From positions 124,001-188,000 of the forward strand of contig JAEUWP010000602.1 in assembly GCA_018524725.1 (NCBI GenBank): 64,000 bases of DNA. Reading direction: 5' to 3'. The notes beneath the pieces are model-generated. The model was not told the DNA's origin, did no database searches, and saw nothing but the letters and a program-made list of their open reading frames with translations. Numbering within the stretch: position 1 is the stretch's first letter; each line of letters opens with the position of its first letter. The translations under genes were made by a program, and so were the position numbers. This document shows positions 51,518 to 64,000 of this stretch, piece by piece. Source of the DNA: Podaxis mareebaensis. Lineage: Eukaryota; Basidiomycota; Agaricomycetes; Agaricales; Agaricaceae.

Positions 51518-52026
51518 TTACTTTTGGGCTGACCAGACATTGCGGAGAACTATCCACCAAGAACATAACCCCAACAAATAAATATCAGGGGCGCGATGTC
51601 AGTCACTAATTCCACAATTATGGTAGAACATGTACGCACGTCCGGCCTTGGTGGCAAGCCTGTTCAGCGAGTCGTCACTCTCGCCCTGCGACCTAACCTG
51701 ACCGCAGATAGCGAATGTTGTCGAGGTGGGAAGAGCCCGGCCGTTGGCATCGACATCAGCAATGCTAATTTGCACAGAGGCGTGATCCTTGGAGGTGATC
51801 AATCGGTCTAACGCAAGTCCACATCAGCTATCCATCCAGGACCCAAAGATCGCGAGACAAAGAAGACGTCGGGGAATTGGGTTGTGAGGTTCCGAGGAAA
51901 TGGTACGCACTGGTGGCGGCGCACTTGCGGGGGACGTAGAGATCGACGAGGATGCCCTGAAATAACACGGTCAGGCGTTCGGCAGCACTGGAATATTGCT
52001 GTGAGTCGTACTTGGTCGTTTTCCAT
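51518..52026 (-). CDS. RPS21: 40S ribosomal protein eS21
   Basis: This is a structural protein of the small ribosomal subunit in the cytosol. Four exons. The first is only 15 nt (MENDQ at 52026). The second is [15 protein letters not shown], the third starts [20 protein letters not shown] and includes [20 protein letters not shown], and the last is [10 protein letters not shown] before TAA at 51518-51520. The length (about 88 residues) and every conserved block match eS21. The tiny first exon and dense introns are common in basidiomycete ribosomal protein genes. Only the third exon forms a visible ORF, so the gene is easy to miss. Confidence 0.95.
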
Positions 52027-52211
52027 TTTGACGTTGGGAGGGCTGAACGCTGATGCCGACGAGTATTAGATGGGGTGAAGTGGAACGGGTCCGTGGGAAG
52101 TCATGCCGAAAAACTGTACAGTTGCCCAAAAGTATTGTTTACTATCTGTGGTGCTACAAATACTATAGATAAGATAACGGTAGTGTTATGCAGTCTATCG
52201 TTAGATGCTCG

Positions 52212-53697
52212 TCAATTCTGGTTTGCGGTGATGACTCTGGGGTCAAAGCCCTTTGGAAACACTTGTCTAACGTTGATGTTAATCCTAGTTGTGCGGATAT
52301 AGTCCTCATATGGAGCCCATTCAGATTTCTCAGTCTCCGGGAACGACTGTGTGCGAAGGTGGGGAGGGAGAGTACCCTCCAGGATCCTTGGAACGCCTTG
52401 ACCCACGATTAGCAGTTGGGTTGTCGAAAATTACCGATACTCACCATGGTATGCCCTCCGACAAGCAGGACCTGACATGATCACCACGTCGCCAGAGCGT
52501 AGAAGAATAGGAATAGGTTCCGTATCTCTCGTTTGCCCTCCTATCAAAAATATAGCGGCATTTCCCAAGCTACAAAACCTTCAGCTACACCGCTCACGCG
52601 GAATCGGGTGCACTTACGAGATAGAAACTAGTGGGGAAGTAGCACAAACTTCAGACCGATCCACATGAGCCATAAGGGTATCCTTTTCTTGATAAAAGTT
52701 GACGATTCCAGCGTCCGGTTCTACACGCGATGTTTTAGCAGAACGTCATTCCGGCTCGGAAGCACTTACCGTAGGTATTCTCCCAGTCCTTCCATTCCAG
52801 TACTCCATCCGGCCACTGCGCCTCCGTTCCAGCAAAGATTCTATCCCAGTCCACAGAAGCGACTGCGTTCCGACATATATCTCGCAAATTCGAGTTTATG
52901 TGTCCTTTGCCTTTTGTGAAATCATATTGCTTGGTTCCCCAATGATAGAACCAGCCAATGTTTGCCCAACGGAGCTTATACAAGAGCGCTGAGGGAGGGG
53001 TGGATTGGACAGTGACAGAAGGGGGTTGTGGTGGTTTTGGGGTGGCGTTGATCACGGATAATGTATCGACGGACGCAGGGGTGTTGTTTATAAGCTGACG
53101 AGGTCCCCTAGGTTCTGCTCCCGCAGACGTTTCAGCGCTTTCCTGAGTTGCTTTGGGTGGCACTGGTTGAGCAGCGTCGGGATCCGAGAGCGACCGCAGA
53201 TGGGCATGCCATACGCCTTCAGGGGGCACAATATAATGGATATCCAGATTAGTGTCGTTTGGAGATTTTGCATGGTCGGCTAGAGCCCAGCGGACAAGCC
53301 ACCGCTGCTGTTCCTGAGAGACGAATGACGGTAGAATAACCAACCCTGCCTGAAAGCTTTAACTAGATTGAAACTCGACACTGGCTACGTACATCGGCGC
53401 ACCAGGTATCTGTGGTATAGTGATTACATTCTTCTCAAGCACCTCATACTGGACTGCATCTGGACGCCCAGCCCACACACCCTGAGATACCTCTTCCGTC
53501 CGTGCAGGATCGAGGGTAGCGAGATCAAGCACATTGGAAAGATCAGGGGGCGGGAACCTTGCTTTAAACTTCTTTTCTGCGGCTCTAAATGGCGTCCAAT
53601 CATTCTCGACATCGCGAGGTCTATTCTTGGTGGCCTTGATATACTGGCGCCGCGCCTTTTTGTAGGCGGACGAGTTGGGGTCAAGGATTGCAGACAT
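52212..53697 (-). CDS. AlkB-family Fe(II)/2-oxoglutarate dioxygenase, ALKBH1-like
   Basis: ALKBH1 enzymes demethylate nucleic acids (tRNA or DNA, by family). The start MSAILDPNSSAYKKARRQYI at 53697 is preferred: a longer frame to 53841 would run across the start of the divergent gene. The catalytic half shows YKLRWANIGWFYHWGTKQYD, LEWKDWENTY, then EPDAGIVNFYQEKDTLMAHV followed by DRSEV (the His-x-Asp iron ligands) and SLGNAAIFLIGG. LLRSGDVVIMSG precedes RRAYHGVPRIL (third iron ligand His), and RININVRQVF carries the 2-oxoglutarate-binding arginines. All catalytic residues are present. A Pro/Ala/Ser-rich insert sits before the catalytic fold. Four introns are visible. It ends VITANQN. Confidence 0.88.
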
Positions 53698-53791
53698 GGA
53701 GGTGATAAATGTTGAGAGACAACAGAGCCAAACAAAAAGACGGCGCCTAGAAAAGTGACGGGGGCTCGGCACAGTGTATGTTGTATATGTG
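53698..53791. promoter_or_regulatory. short divergent promoter, ALKBH1-like / LETM1
   Basis: Only 94 bp separate the two start codons. The region includes tctagaaaagtgacggggctcggc and a tgtatgttgtatatgtg stretch near the LETM1 start. Both promoters must overlap, and each may extend into the other gene. Confidence 0.5.
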
Positions 53792-55803
53792 ATGTCTGTA
53801 TGGCTGCCCTCCTCGTCCACTGCTCTCCGCGCGAGGTCCATTAGCCGCCTCTCTCCACTCCTTATCCGCTCTTACTCTCTCTCCCACCGCCCTCTACGCC
53901 CACCTCCATCCTCCTACCCCCTCCAGCGCAGGTACCAGAGCACCCAGCCTCCCAACCAATCCACAAACCCCACCGTTATCGACTCCACTTCCAGCACCGA
54001 CCAAAAAGCATCCCCCCCGGCTCCCAAAGAATCCCCAAAGCCACCCCTCTCCACCCGCATCTGGAAAAAAGTCAAACACGAGGCCCAGCACTACTGGCAC
54101 GGCTCTAAGCTCCTTGTCTCCGAAGTCCGCATCTCCGCGCGTCTCCAATGGAAAATCCTCCATGGCGAGACTCTCACTCGTCGTGAACGTCGTCAACTTC
54201 GACGCACGGTTCAGGACCTCCTCCGCCTCGTCCCATTTGCCGTCTTCGTCATTGTGCCCTTCATGGAACTCTTGCTCCCCGTAGCACTCAAATTGTTCCC
54301 GAGCATGCTTCCGTCGACGTTTGAAGACAAGTTTGCGGCGGAGGAGAAACAACGAAAGTTGTTGCGTGTACGGTTGGATATGGCCAAGTTTTTGCAGGAG
54401 ACGTTGCGCGAGTCTGGACTACGCGCGAATGCGCATATTGTTGGCAGCGACGCGTTCAAAGAGTTTTTCCGCAAGGTTACTACCACTTCACTTCTTTCAT
54501 CTCACTCGTTTCTAACGAAATCATATTCTCAGGTGCGCTCAACAGGTGAAGCACCCTCAGCTCAAGATGTGATCAATGTCGCCAAACTTTTCGACGACGA
54601 CCTTACCCTGGACAACCTCTCCCGCCCACAACTCGTTTCCATGTCACGCTACATGGGCCTCAACGCTTTCGGAACTGACAATTTCCTACGTGGCGCCATC
54701 CGCTCACGGCTCGTCAACCTCCGCCGGGATGACCAACTCATTGATTCCGAAGGCGTCGACGAGCTCTCCGTCGCGGAACTCCAAGCTGCGTGTCAGAGCC
54801 GTGGTATCCGTACCAGTGGTGTCTCACCTGCGCGTCTCCGCGAAGAACTAACCAGCTGGATCCAACTACACCTGCACAGCCGTGTATCCGGTGTCCTACT
54901 CGTTCTTGGACGTGCATTCCAGTTTGATCGCAAGCCTGGTGAGGACGAGGATGGCAAGACGGCGATTATCAAAAGCTTGGAGATGGTGCTTTGCGGACTT
55001 CCGGATAATTTGTTGAATGAGGCCGAGTTGGAAGTGGATTTGGATAATGCGAGCTATAAACAAAAGTTGGAGGTTTTGCAGCAGCAGCAGGAGTTGATTG
55101 AGGATGAGGAAGAACAGGAGCAGAAAGAGGAAGATGCTAGACGTGCTGCTCGTGAGGCTGCCGAGTTGGAGGCTCGTACCGCTCAATCCTTGTTGCCTGA
55201 TTCCGAGGTAATGTGTTTCCTTTTGTCGACATATCATATCCAATGTGACACCGGTTACAGCTCATGCCGGAAGCTCCTGAACCTGACAACGCGCGAATGA
55301 CAACCGAACAACTTAAAGAACTCGCCGAGGCACTCTCCATCCTCTCTTCCAAGTCATCCGTCCTCAAAGAACGTGACGAACTCGCTGCACTGATGGAAGA
55401 AAACCTCCAAGCTGAAGAAGATCCCAAATCACCCTCTGGCGCACTAACCAAACGCATCCGAACGATGCTCACCAAGATTGATTCGCAGTTGCAAGAATAC
55501 GATGCAAGAGTTGGTAGTTCGCTTCAAATGATCTCTGCTGATGCGCAGGGAAGGATTTCGGTGCAGGATTTGGAAAAGGCATTGGATGTGATCAAGCATA
55601 AACCGGATGAGGAGGTTGTGCATGCTGTGATTCAAAAGTTGGATGTGGATAAGGATGGGTTTGTTGAGCTTGAGCATGTGCTCGGGTTGGTTAGGGAGGA
55701 GGGGTTGGGGATTTTGGTAGATGATGAGGCACAGAGTATTATTGGACAGGGGAATGAGATTAAGAACTCGAGGCCTCGCAAGGAGGATATTGTCCAGGAG
55801 TAA
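53792..55803 (+). CDS. MDM38: LETM1/Mdm38 mitochondrial inner-membrane protein
   Basis: LETM1 proteins control K+/H+ exchange and ribosome binding at the mitochondrial inner membrane. Start at 53792 (MSVWLPSSSTALRARSISRL), an Arg/Ser-rich presequence without acidic residues. The longer frame upstream begins with GTG. The LETM1 core follows: RIWKKVKHEAQHYWHGSKLL, RRERRQLRRTVQDLLRLVPF and a transmembrane segment FAVFVIVPFMELLLPVALKL. The matrix ribosome-binding region has DLTLDNLSRPQLVSMSRYMG and ELQAACQSRGIRTSGVSP. A long coiled coil (EQEQKEEDARRAAREAAELE) and two EF-hand-like loops near the end (SADAQGRISVQDLEKAL, DVDKDGFVELEHVL) complete the domain order. Introns at 54476-54532 and near 55208-55260. 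Ends KEDIVQE. Confidence 0.95.
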
Positions 55804-56191
55804 TAGACTCGCTACTTATCTATGCCTACTAGTTGTCTATCGTATAACCCCCCACTTTAAATTACTTAGTTGCACCGAATTTATAGAACTCGAGTTGATC
55901 TCCTGCGGTGATGATCGCGTGATTGTTTAATATTATCGTTAGCATGTTGATGTCGTCCCATAGCTAGCTATATTACATCTCATCCTAACGAATAACAAAA
56001 GCCAGATAATAAGTTGTGCAGTTTATAATTTTTGGTATGTATGGATATATAGTAGTCCTTGCGAGAATGAGTAGTAGAAGTTGAATTCCACAATCCATTG
56101 GCCGTAACCGCGGGATAGACGCGGGGCGTGGATCGAGTTTTAAGCAGGCGTAATCGTCATGCATGCAAAGGGAATTGTGTGAGATGACCCT

Positions 56192-57037
56192 TCAAGGTTG
56201 CACTCTCTGCTGCAAGAGTGGTTTGACTCTATCATCAGAAGACAACGAAAGACGGTCTTTCAGCGCGGTAGTGCTGGCACTGTTCGCCTTTTCCTGCTCC
56301 TCGGGTGTCGGGGCTTCAACGAGGACGAATTCTTCGTCATCACTGTCGGGAGCTTCGGCCCAGAAACGACCGGCTTGGAGAGCGAGGACACCGGTGAGGG
56401 CGACGCTGCAGATGAGGTTGTTGGATGCAAGTTCAAGAGTGCTTTGACGGAGAGAACGGGGGAAGGGGTCTTTGAGACCGTGTGTGGGGAGGGAGCGGAA
56501 GCGTGTAAGCAGGTCTGTTGTGTGTGGCGTGCTCGTGTGAGGGTGCTTGAGAGAGGAGAAAGGGGGGAAGGGAGACGTACCGGGGAGGACTGTGAAGATG
56601 TACATCACAGCTGTCATTCCAAAAAGGACTGGAAAATGATACAGGATTTGCGTGTCAATGAGGGGGTGCGTGTGTGCGACACCCGGGCTGGATGGAGTAG
56701 GAGGGGTACGTACAGATACTGCCGCCATCAAACATCAAATTGCCAGCTTCGCCATCCCCAAAGCTCCAGAGGATGGTGGTGCCGCCGAGGAGGAGGACAG
56801 CAAAGAGGAAGTAGAGGATCTCCCGGGGTCCCTTTGTGAGGATGGAGTAGTAAGAGGCAGCGGTCCAGAGGTGTTCGTCTGTGATAGGAGACTTCCAGAG
56901 GGTGAGGGAGTCTGCGATCCAGTGTGTGAAGAGGGCGCCTGAATGGGATGAGCGGGGGCTGTGTGAGGTGGAGAGAGGAGAGACGTACCGAGGAGGAAAG
57001 AAGTTACGCAGACGACGATGCCTGCTCGTGCGCCCAT
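56192..57037 (-). CDS. SHR3: ER-membrane packaging chaperone Shr3 (amino-acid permeases)
   Basis: Shr3 keeps polytopic amino-acid permeases folded in the ER and lets them enter COPII vesicles. The start MGARAGIVVCVTSFLLG at 57037 is the first membrane helix. The next exon continues ALFTHWIADSLTLWKSPITD, LWTAASYYSILTKGPREILY and FLFAVLLLGGTTILWSFGDG, then NLMFDGGSI. Later exons give ILYHFPVLFGMTAVMYIFTV and LASNNLICSVALTGVLALQA, so four membrane helices are present as in the family. The cytosolic tail is acidic (PDSDDEEFVLVEAPTPEEQE) and ends QQRVQP. The last two introns are G-rich. It is convergent with LETM1 and divergent from the RsfS gene. Confidence 0.88.
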
Positions 57038-57195
57038 GATATTGCCGGTCTGCTGGGATGGGGAGAGGAGGAAGGTGAATGTGTTTAGCGCTCACAACTT
57101 GCACCCTTCCCGTCCCTATGTCCCCTTTCGGTCACTCTTTCCTTTTCCGTTCAACCTTTCCGTCCTACTTTTTTCCTCTCCCTCAACTTCCCGGC
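57038..57195. promoter_or_regulatory. divergent promoter SHR3 / RsfS
   Basis: There are 158 bp between the two starts, CT-rich on the + strand (57105-57190). No TATA box is clear. Confidence 0.45.
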
Positions 57196-57974
57196 ATGCA
57201 GTCCGCTAGATCTCTCTGCTCTAGGCACCTCGCTCGCTCACTGTCTGCGCCTAGAGTCGCCCGCCAATGCCGCCGTCTGCTGGCTACGGATAGCGCCGCG
57301 CCCTCTGGTTCAGTACCTTGGTTTGTCGACCAAGAATATGAACAACCTAAGCGACCGCTTTCTTCGCGTCAACTTCCTCCGCATCTGAAGCCAACGCCGC
57401 CCACAGCGGCCCCAGTACCTGAGGACGCTCCGGAGCCCGTCAAGCTTGTCCATTCCGCGCTCTCGCGGTCTCCACATCTGGACCTGTCGACACTAGTAGC
57501 TGCTCGGACTGTTGATCCTCCCCCTGGTCCTCCATTGCCTCTGAAGGCGCCGCAAGGAAGACGGAAACGCGGCTCGACATATGGTGGCGAGTCGATGTTT
57601 GACGTTCCCGGTGGTATTTGGAGTTGGACCGTCATGGCCCAGGTACGTGGTTTTATCCAAGTCTGTGGGGAGACGAGTATTGAAAGTGGTGTACCTAGGT
57701 CAAAGAGGGGACCGAGAATCGCGGTGCTATTGAGTCTGTAGTACGGGTGATTCGCAAGACAGTGCGTAATAAGATACCATGCGCGTTGTCAAACTGACGT
57801 ATACTATGTGGGTAGCTAGCGACGATAGAATCTCCTCTGCCACTTCCACCAAAGTCCAAACGCCGGATGGGGAATGGGTGGGCCATGGTCGATGCTGGAG
57901 ACTTTGCAGTCCACGTGTTAAGCCGCGAGGCACGAGAAAAGTATTTTGGAGAGGAAAGGTCCAAGCCTTGGTAA
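57196..57974 (+). CDS. mitochondrial ribosomal silencing factor RsfS/MALSU1 (Atp25-like)
   Basis: RsfS-type factors bind the large mitochondrial ribosomal subunit (bL14) and control subunit joining. The start MQSARSLCSRHLARSLSAPR at 57196 is an Arg/Ser-rich presequence. VPWFVDQEYEQPKRPLSSRQ and a Pro-rich linker precede the RsfS fold: SMFDVPGGIWSWTVMAQV, then across introns VKEGTENRGAIESVVRVIRK, and the signature NGWAMVDAGDFAVHVLSREA and REKYFGEE. Fungal Atp25 carries this domain fused to a second, longer one. Here the protein stops at about 215 residues (KPW, TAA at 57972-57974), so it looks like a stand-alone RsfS protein. Intron donors are gtacgt and gtgcgt. Confidence 0.85.
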
Positions 57975-58139
57975 CTCTACTCTACCATTCATGACATCAT
58001 CCATATACCTCCACCTTCCTCTCTGGAGCCCTTCCGTACTACCCTGACGTCTACGCCCCACCTCCAGAATGTGTATTTAAGTTCGAAACCTCCTTCTTTT
58101 CTTCGCTCATTTAACATCCATCTGCAATTTTACGCTGAA

Positions 58140-58717
58140 ATGTCTCACAGACAACCAAATATAAGTTCTGTGCGTCTCTTTCTCTTTTTACTGCCCGACG
58201 TGTTTGGACACAGCGTCTCCCTAGACCGAGAAACCACTGGCCAGCCGTCCCAACCAGGCGCCCCCGCCTGCACAGAAGCAGGGTAGCCGTAACATGCCGA
58301 GGGAGCACAGCAAAGAAGAGGCTGGCGTCGTTGAAGCGTACCCCGGCATTCTTGAGAGCGTCGACATCGACCCCCTACACCATGAGGCCAGCAAAGGTAC
58401 ATATGACACCGTCTCTCGATGCCGTTATCCCGTGCCTATTTAAATCGTGTACAGGCGACGGTCCGACTACTAGGTCCAGTGGTACGGCTTCTACCCTTGC
58501 ATTCATGTCCACCGTTGTTGATATACTTTCGGTGCAGCAAAAACTGGAAAATAAAGCATCCATGGGTTTTCAAAATAAGTTGCAACACATTCAAAGGCGA
58601 ATTCATGAAGGCGAATCTGAACCTGAACGAGTAGCAGAACCCAAGAGTGTACTTTGTATTCAGTTATCTTTTGATATTGCACGTGCTGGGAAAATTGGAG
58701 CTGTGTTGTCGCTTTGA
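58140..58717 (+). CDS. small unknown protein, three exons
   Basis: The start MSHRQPNISS at 58140 is followed by an intron with donor gtgcgt and acceptor ccctag, then TEKPLASRPNQAPPPAQKQ and EEAGVVEAYPGILESVDIDP. A second intron (gtacat to gtacag) leads to GDGPTTRSSGTASTLAF and a possible helix VVDILSVQQKLENKASMG, ending GKIGAVLSL before TGA at 58715-58717. No family was recognised. The first two exons look coding; the last may instead end earlier in an alternative splice form. It lies 44 bp upstream of SPF45, so SPF45 transcription may start within this gene. Confidence 0.5.
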
Positions 58718-58761
58718 CTTCTTGAGTGTGCTGCTGCTACCCATCTATCTTCCAAACTATC

Positions 58762-61242
58762 ATGACAAGCCGAGCAGGCGGTCTCTACGGAGGAATCCAG
58801 TTTTCTGGAAAGCCTTTCTCTTCTTCCTCTCCTCAACCCCCCGCACCTTCTATCTCCGTTAACCAACAAGCCGAAGAGTCCAAGCCTATACCGGCATCCA
58901 AACCTGATCCTCAAGTTCCTGCACAATCCACTACTCAGTCACCAGCACCAGCAGCAACGCCTGCTGGATCAGCGGCCTCCGCCGCCAAACCCTCAGCCGG
59001 TATCTCTCCATCTGTCCTCCATAGCACCTTAGAACTCGTTAATTGAAATATCGCTCTTGCTGCCCCCCCCCCCCGCTTATTCCCTTCAAAATCCATTATA
59101 ATATACCTTTCACCTTTACCGCTTTCCACTACACCGCCCCCTTGTGTGGTTTTTGTGTCTTGTAAACAGGATGGTCCGCTGCGCTCGCCTTTGCACCCGT
59201 CCGACGCCCAAACCAGAAAGCAAAACCCTCCGCACCACGGATCCCCGTCGGCGCCTCGGTTATTTCAGCACCCGTGCCCGCTGGTACCACTGTGTCTTCA
59301 GCGGCGACTATCTCCTCTACGGCAGTCATATTCTCGCCCCCAGTGCTGAATGATCAAAAAACCGAGGGCAAAGGGGATGCAGCGGGTGCACCTTCACAAC
59401 CGCCTCCTGCGACGACGCAGGGCTGGGGCAAAAAGATGAAGCCGCCGAGCATGGTGCTTGATGAAGATGTGAACGGGTTTAGAGCTACGCAGCCAAAGAG
59501 ACGGCATGGTGGAAAAGGGAAGAATAAGAAGGTGCGTAATCCTCCCGTTTTTTATACGCGGATACTGACATGGGAGTAGAATAAGAATGTCCCTGTTATT
59601 CCTGTATGGGATCCTTTAGAACAGTATGACCCTTTGCGGCCGAATGATTATAATGAGTACAAAATATGGAAGCAGAAGGAGCGGATTGAACGGAGGGAAA
59701 GAATGGCCGAGGAAAGGAGGAGGGAGGAGAGGAAGCGCATGAGGAGGGGAGGGAGCTATTCCGATAGTGATTACACACACTCGGAGGACGAGAGACCACG
59801 CAAAGCAGGTGGGTACCCAACTTGAATGCCACTTGGGTGAAGTCGTGTCTTAGCGGTTAATGTTTCTAGGTCGTTTCGAGGAACACTACGATCGCTGGAG
59901 CCGTAGAGATGCTAATCGTGACCGTGAGCGCGAGTACGACGACGACGACGACGACAGGTCAATGGACACTGAACCACCAGCACCGGTAGAACGTGACCTC
60001 ACTGGAGACGAAGCCTATCAACGCCGTCTCGCCATGTCAAGAGGTTTCCGTCCACCTTCCCCACCTGCAGACAATCAACAACAATCCACAGGAGATTCCG
60101 ACATGTCTGGTGTCGTCGTACCCTCTCATCCACTACCAAGGGACGAAACAGGCGAAGAAGCTTACCTGCGCCGGTTGGCCATGTCCACGATGAACCGTGC
60201 ACAAGCCCATCCTCAGCCTCAACCTCAGCCTCCTTCTCCCTCCCCACCCCCACCACCCCAAAGACAAAGATCCCCTTCCCCGCCGTCGCTTTCCTTTAAC
60301 CCTTTTGCGCCACCTTCAGTTCCTCCGCCACCTCCGCCTCCTGGTGTTTCTGGAGGTGCCGTTGGATTGAGCGATATCGAAGAGAAGAAAAAAGCCGCGG
60401 CTGCTATTGCTGCTAAGCTCGGTGCCCTCGCTGCACTCGCTCAGCCACCGCCTCCATCTTCAACGCCAGCATCTGCAGAGTCCAGTGCATCGCCTCCAGT
60501 AGCGTCGCCTCCAGTTGAAGAAAAGAGGTACGCCCTGAACTCTCAACCAACTATACAAATGTTGATTAATATCCTCTTTTTGATCTACAGTCGTCCAGAT
60601 CCACACAGCTTCGCAGCACGTATGATGGCCAAATGGGGACACGTAGAAGGACAAGGTCTGGGTGCAGACGGCTCGGGAATCGTCAATGCCCTCGTTATGG
60701 AGCAAACTGCCGCCTCGGGCGGAAAAGGTAAAGGCAAAAACAAGGGCCGCCAGTTCGGTGCTCCTGGTGCTGGAGGGTCGAACCCACTTGCGAAGATGGG
60801 TAAGATCGTCAACAACAATGAGGATTTGAAGGGGAAGGAAGATCGTGAAAGGTTCGGTGAACCGAGTAGGGTTGTGGTGCTGACGAATATGGTTGGACCG
60901 GAAGATGTGGAGGATGAGGATCTGCGAGAGGAAATTGGTTCGTTTTTTTTTGCTCATCCCTCGGTTGTTGTGCATGAGAGGCTGAAAGTAGACCTTATCT
61001 TTTTAGGCGAAGAGTGTTCGAAGAATGGTACGGTCGAGCGTGTCGTTGTCCATCTCGTTCAACCACCACCTGAGAATCCAGAAGATGCTGTGCGTATTTT
61101 TGTGCTCTTTGCTGGACCGGCTGGTGCTTGGAAGACCGTACGTGAACTTGACGGTCGCTACTTTGACGGTCGTAGTGTAAGGGCTCGATACTACTCAGAA
61201 AAATTCTTTTCCAAGTACGACCTCGACCAATCTCTCCTCTGA
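58762..61242 (+). CDS. splicing factor SPF45 (RBM17), G-patch + UHM
   Basis: SPF45 contacts 3'-splice-site factors in early spliceosomes. The start [20 protein letters not shown] at 58762 has the family-typical beginning, and exon 2 resumes [20 protein letters not shown]. Mid parts are [20 protein letters not shown] and [20 protein letters not shown], then two [19 protein letters not shown] copies ([13 protein letters not shown] and [13 protein letters not shown]). The G-patch is [20 protein letters not shown]. The C-terminal UHM-type RRM has [40 protein letters not shown] and [19 protein letters not shown]. The RRM is of the non-canonical UHM type used for protein contacts. It ends KYDLDQSLL. 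Five to six introns, one holding a run of 12 C. Confidence 0.92.
59063..59074 (+). repeat. homopolymer C12 in intron 1 of SPF45
   Basis: Twelve consecutive C lie in the first intron, which starts gtatctct and ends gtaaacag. Its length is likely variable and prone to sequencing error, but it does not touch the coding frame. Confidence 0.8.
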
Positions 61243-61585
61243 TTGTAGCTATCATCTTGTTTTGTGTCCTGGTTATGCCTTGTCGATTCTTTATCTATAA
61301 AATTGTTTTTGGTTTTATTCCCATTGATTTTGCATGTTCCCTGACAGAATCGAGTATAATGCAGATGCTGACAACTACTATTAACAAGAAACTCTACATA
61401 TTACATATGCTAGAACCAAGTACAGGGCGAGACCCAACACTTTTCATAGGATGCAGTTATGCATCGCGTCTGCCTCTGCAGTTTTCTCTTTTCCTCCCCT
61501 CTACCCAATGTCAAGGGAACGATGACAGTAGTAGTAAAAACATCCCAAAATAGATGTATTATCCAAGGGCAGTGACAAGATGAGC
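61243..61585. other. convergent spacer SPF45 / SDH1
   Basis: This 343 bp between two convergent genes is AT-rich near 61290-61390, fitting 3' UTRs. No gene was seen. Confidence 0.4.
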
Positions 61586-63942
<2,357 letters not shown>

Positions 63943-64000
63943 GTGGAGGATGAGAGGATGGACGAAGGAGAAAAAGGAGGGGAATTGATATTCCTCAAGA

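Noticed and set aside
53698..53841. Longer N-terminus for the ALKBH1-like protein starting at 53841
   Set aside because: It would overlap the LETM1 start and presequence on the other strand, and MSAILDP at 53697 is a better start.

Overview
The window is nuclear DNA of a filamentous basidiomycete, probably an agaricomycete. Genes are dense and carry many short introns (about 50-70 nt, GT-AG, often GTGAGT or GTACGT donors). Both strands are used equally, and the proteins read as fungal orthologues of housekeeping genes. I found 26 supportable protein-coding genes and one decayed gene. I saw no tRNA, rRNA or CRISPR array. Exon structures were worked out by hand from reading frames and splice consensus; gene symbols follow yeast or human orthologues.

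Left part (1-15 kb): a 5'-truncated AAA ATPase (+), then four genes on the minus strand. These are the SMC5/6 RING subunit NSE1, phosphatidylserine synthase CHO1, the DNA primase large subunit PRI2, and a roughly 2,215-residue, mostly disordered protein of unknown function encoded by only four exons.

Middle (15-30.4 kb): a USP7/Ubp15-type deubiquitinase (+), SEC66 of the ER translocon (-), mitochondrial citrate synthase (+), an uncharacterised Pro-rich protein (-), the PP2A B56 subunit RTS1 (+) and a cytosolic Hsp70 (+). The Hsp70 promoter holds a five-unit array of TTC blocks at exact 10-bp spacing. A gene-poor 5.9 kb stretch (30.35-36.2 kb) follows, with small imperfect repeats and the collinear remains of a multi-exon membrane-protein gene on the minus strand.

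Right part (36-64 kb) is compact again. It holds a Zn2Cys6 transcription factor, an SFI1-type centrin-binding protein, a small PIG-Y-like membrane protein, a small coiled-coil protein, a Gfo/Idh/MocA oxidoreductase, aprataxin HNT3, the Rab-GAP GYP7, ribosomal protein S21, an ALKBH1-type dioxygenase, LETM1/MDM38, the ER packaging chaperone SHR3, a mitochondrial RsfS-type factor, a small unknown protein, splicing factor SPF45 and the succinate dehydrogenase flavoprotein. Several neighbours are divergent pairs with under 250 bp between start codons. Mitochondrial functions (citrate synthase, LETM1, RsfS, SDH1, perhaps ALKBH1) recur, but there is no metabolic gene cluster.

The strongest candidates for something new are the giant disordered protein with its recurring WLPP-like motif, the step-type heat-shock element array, and the decayed membrane-protein locus.
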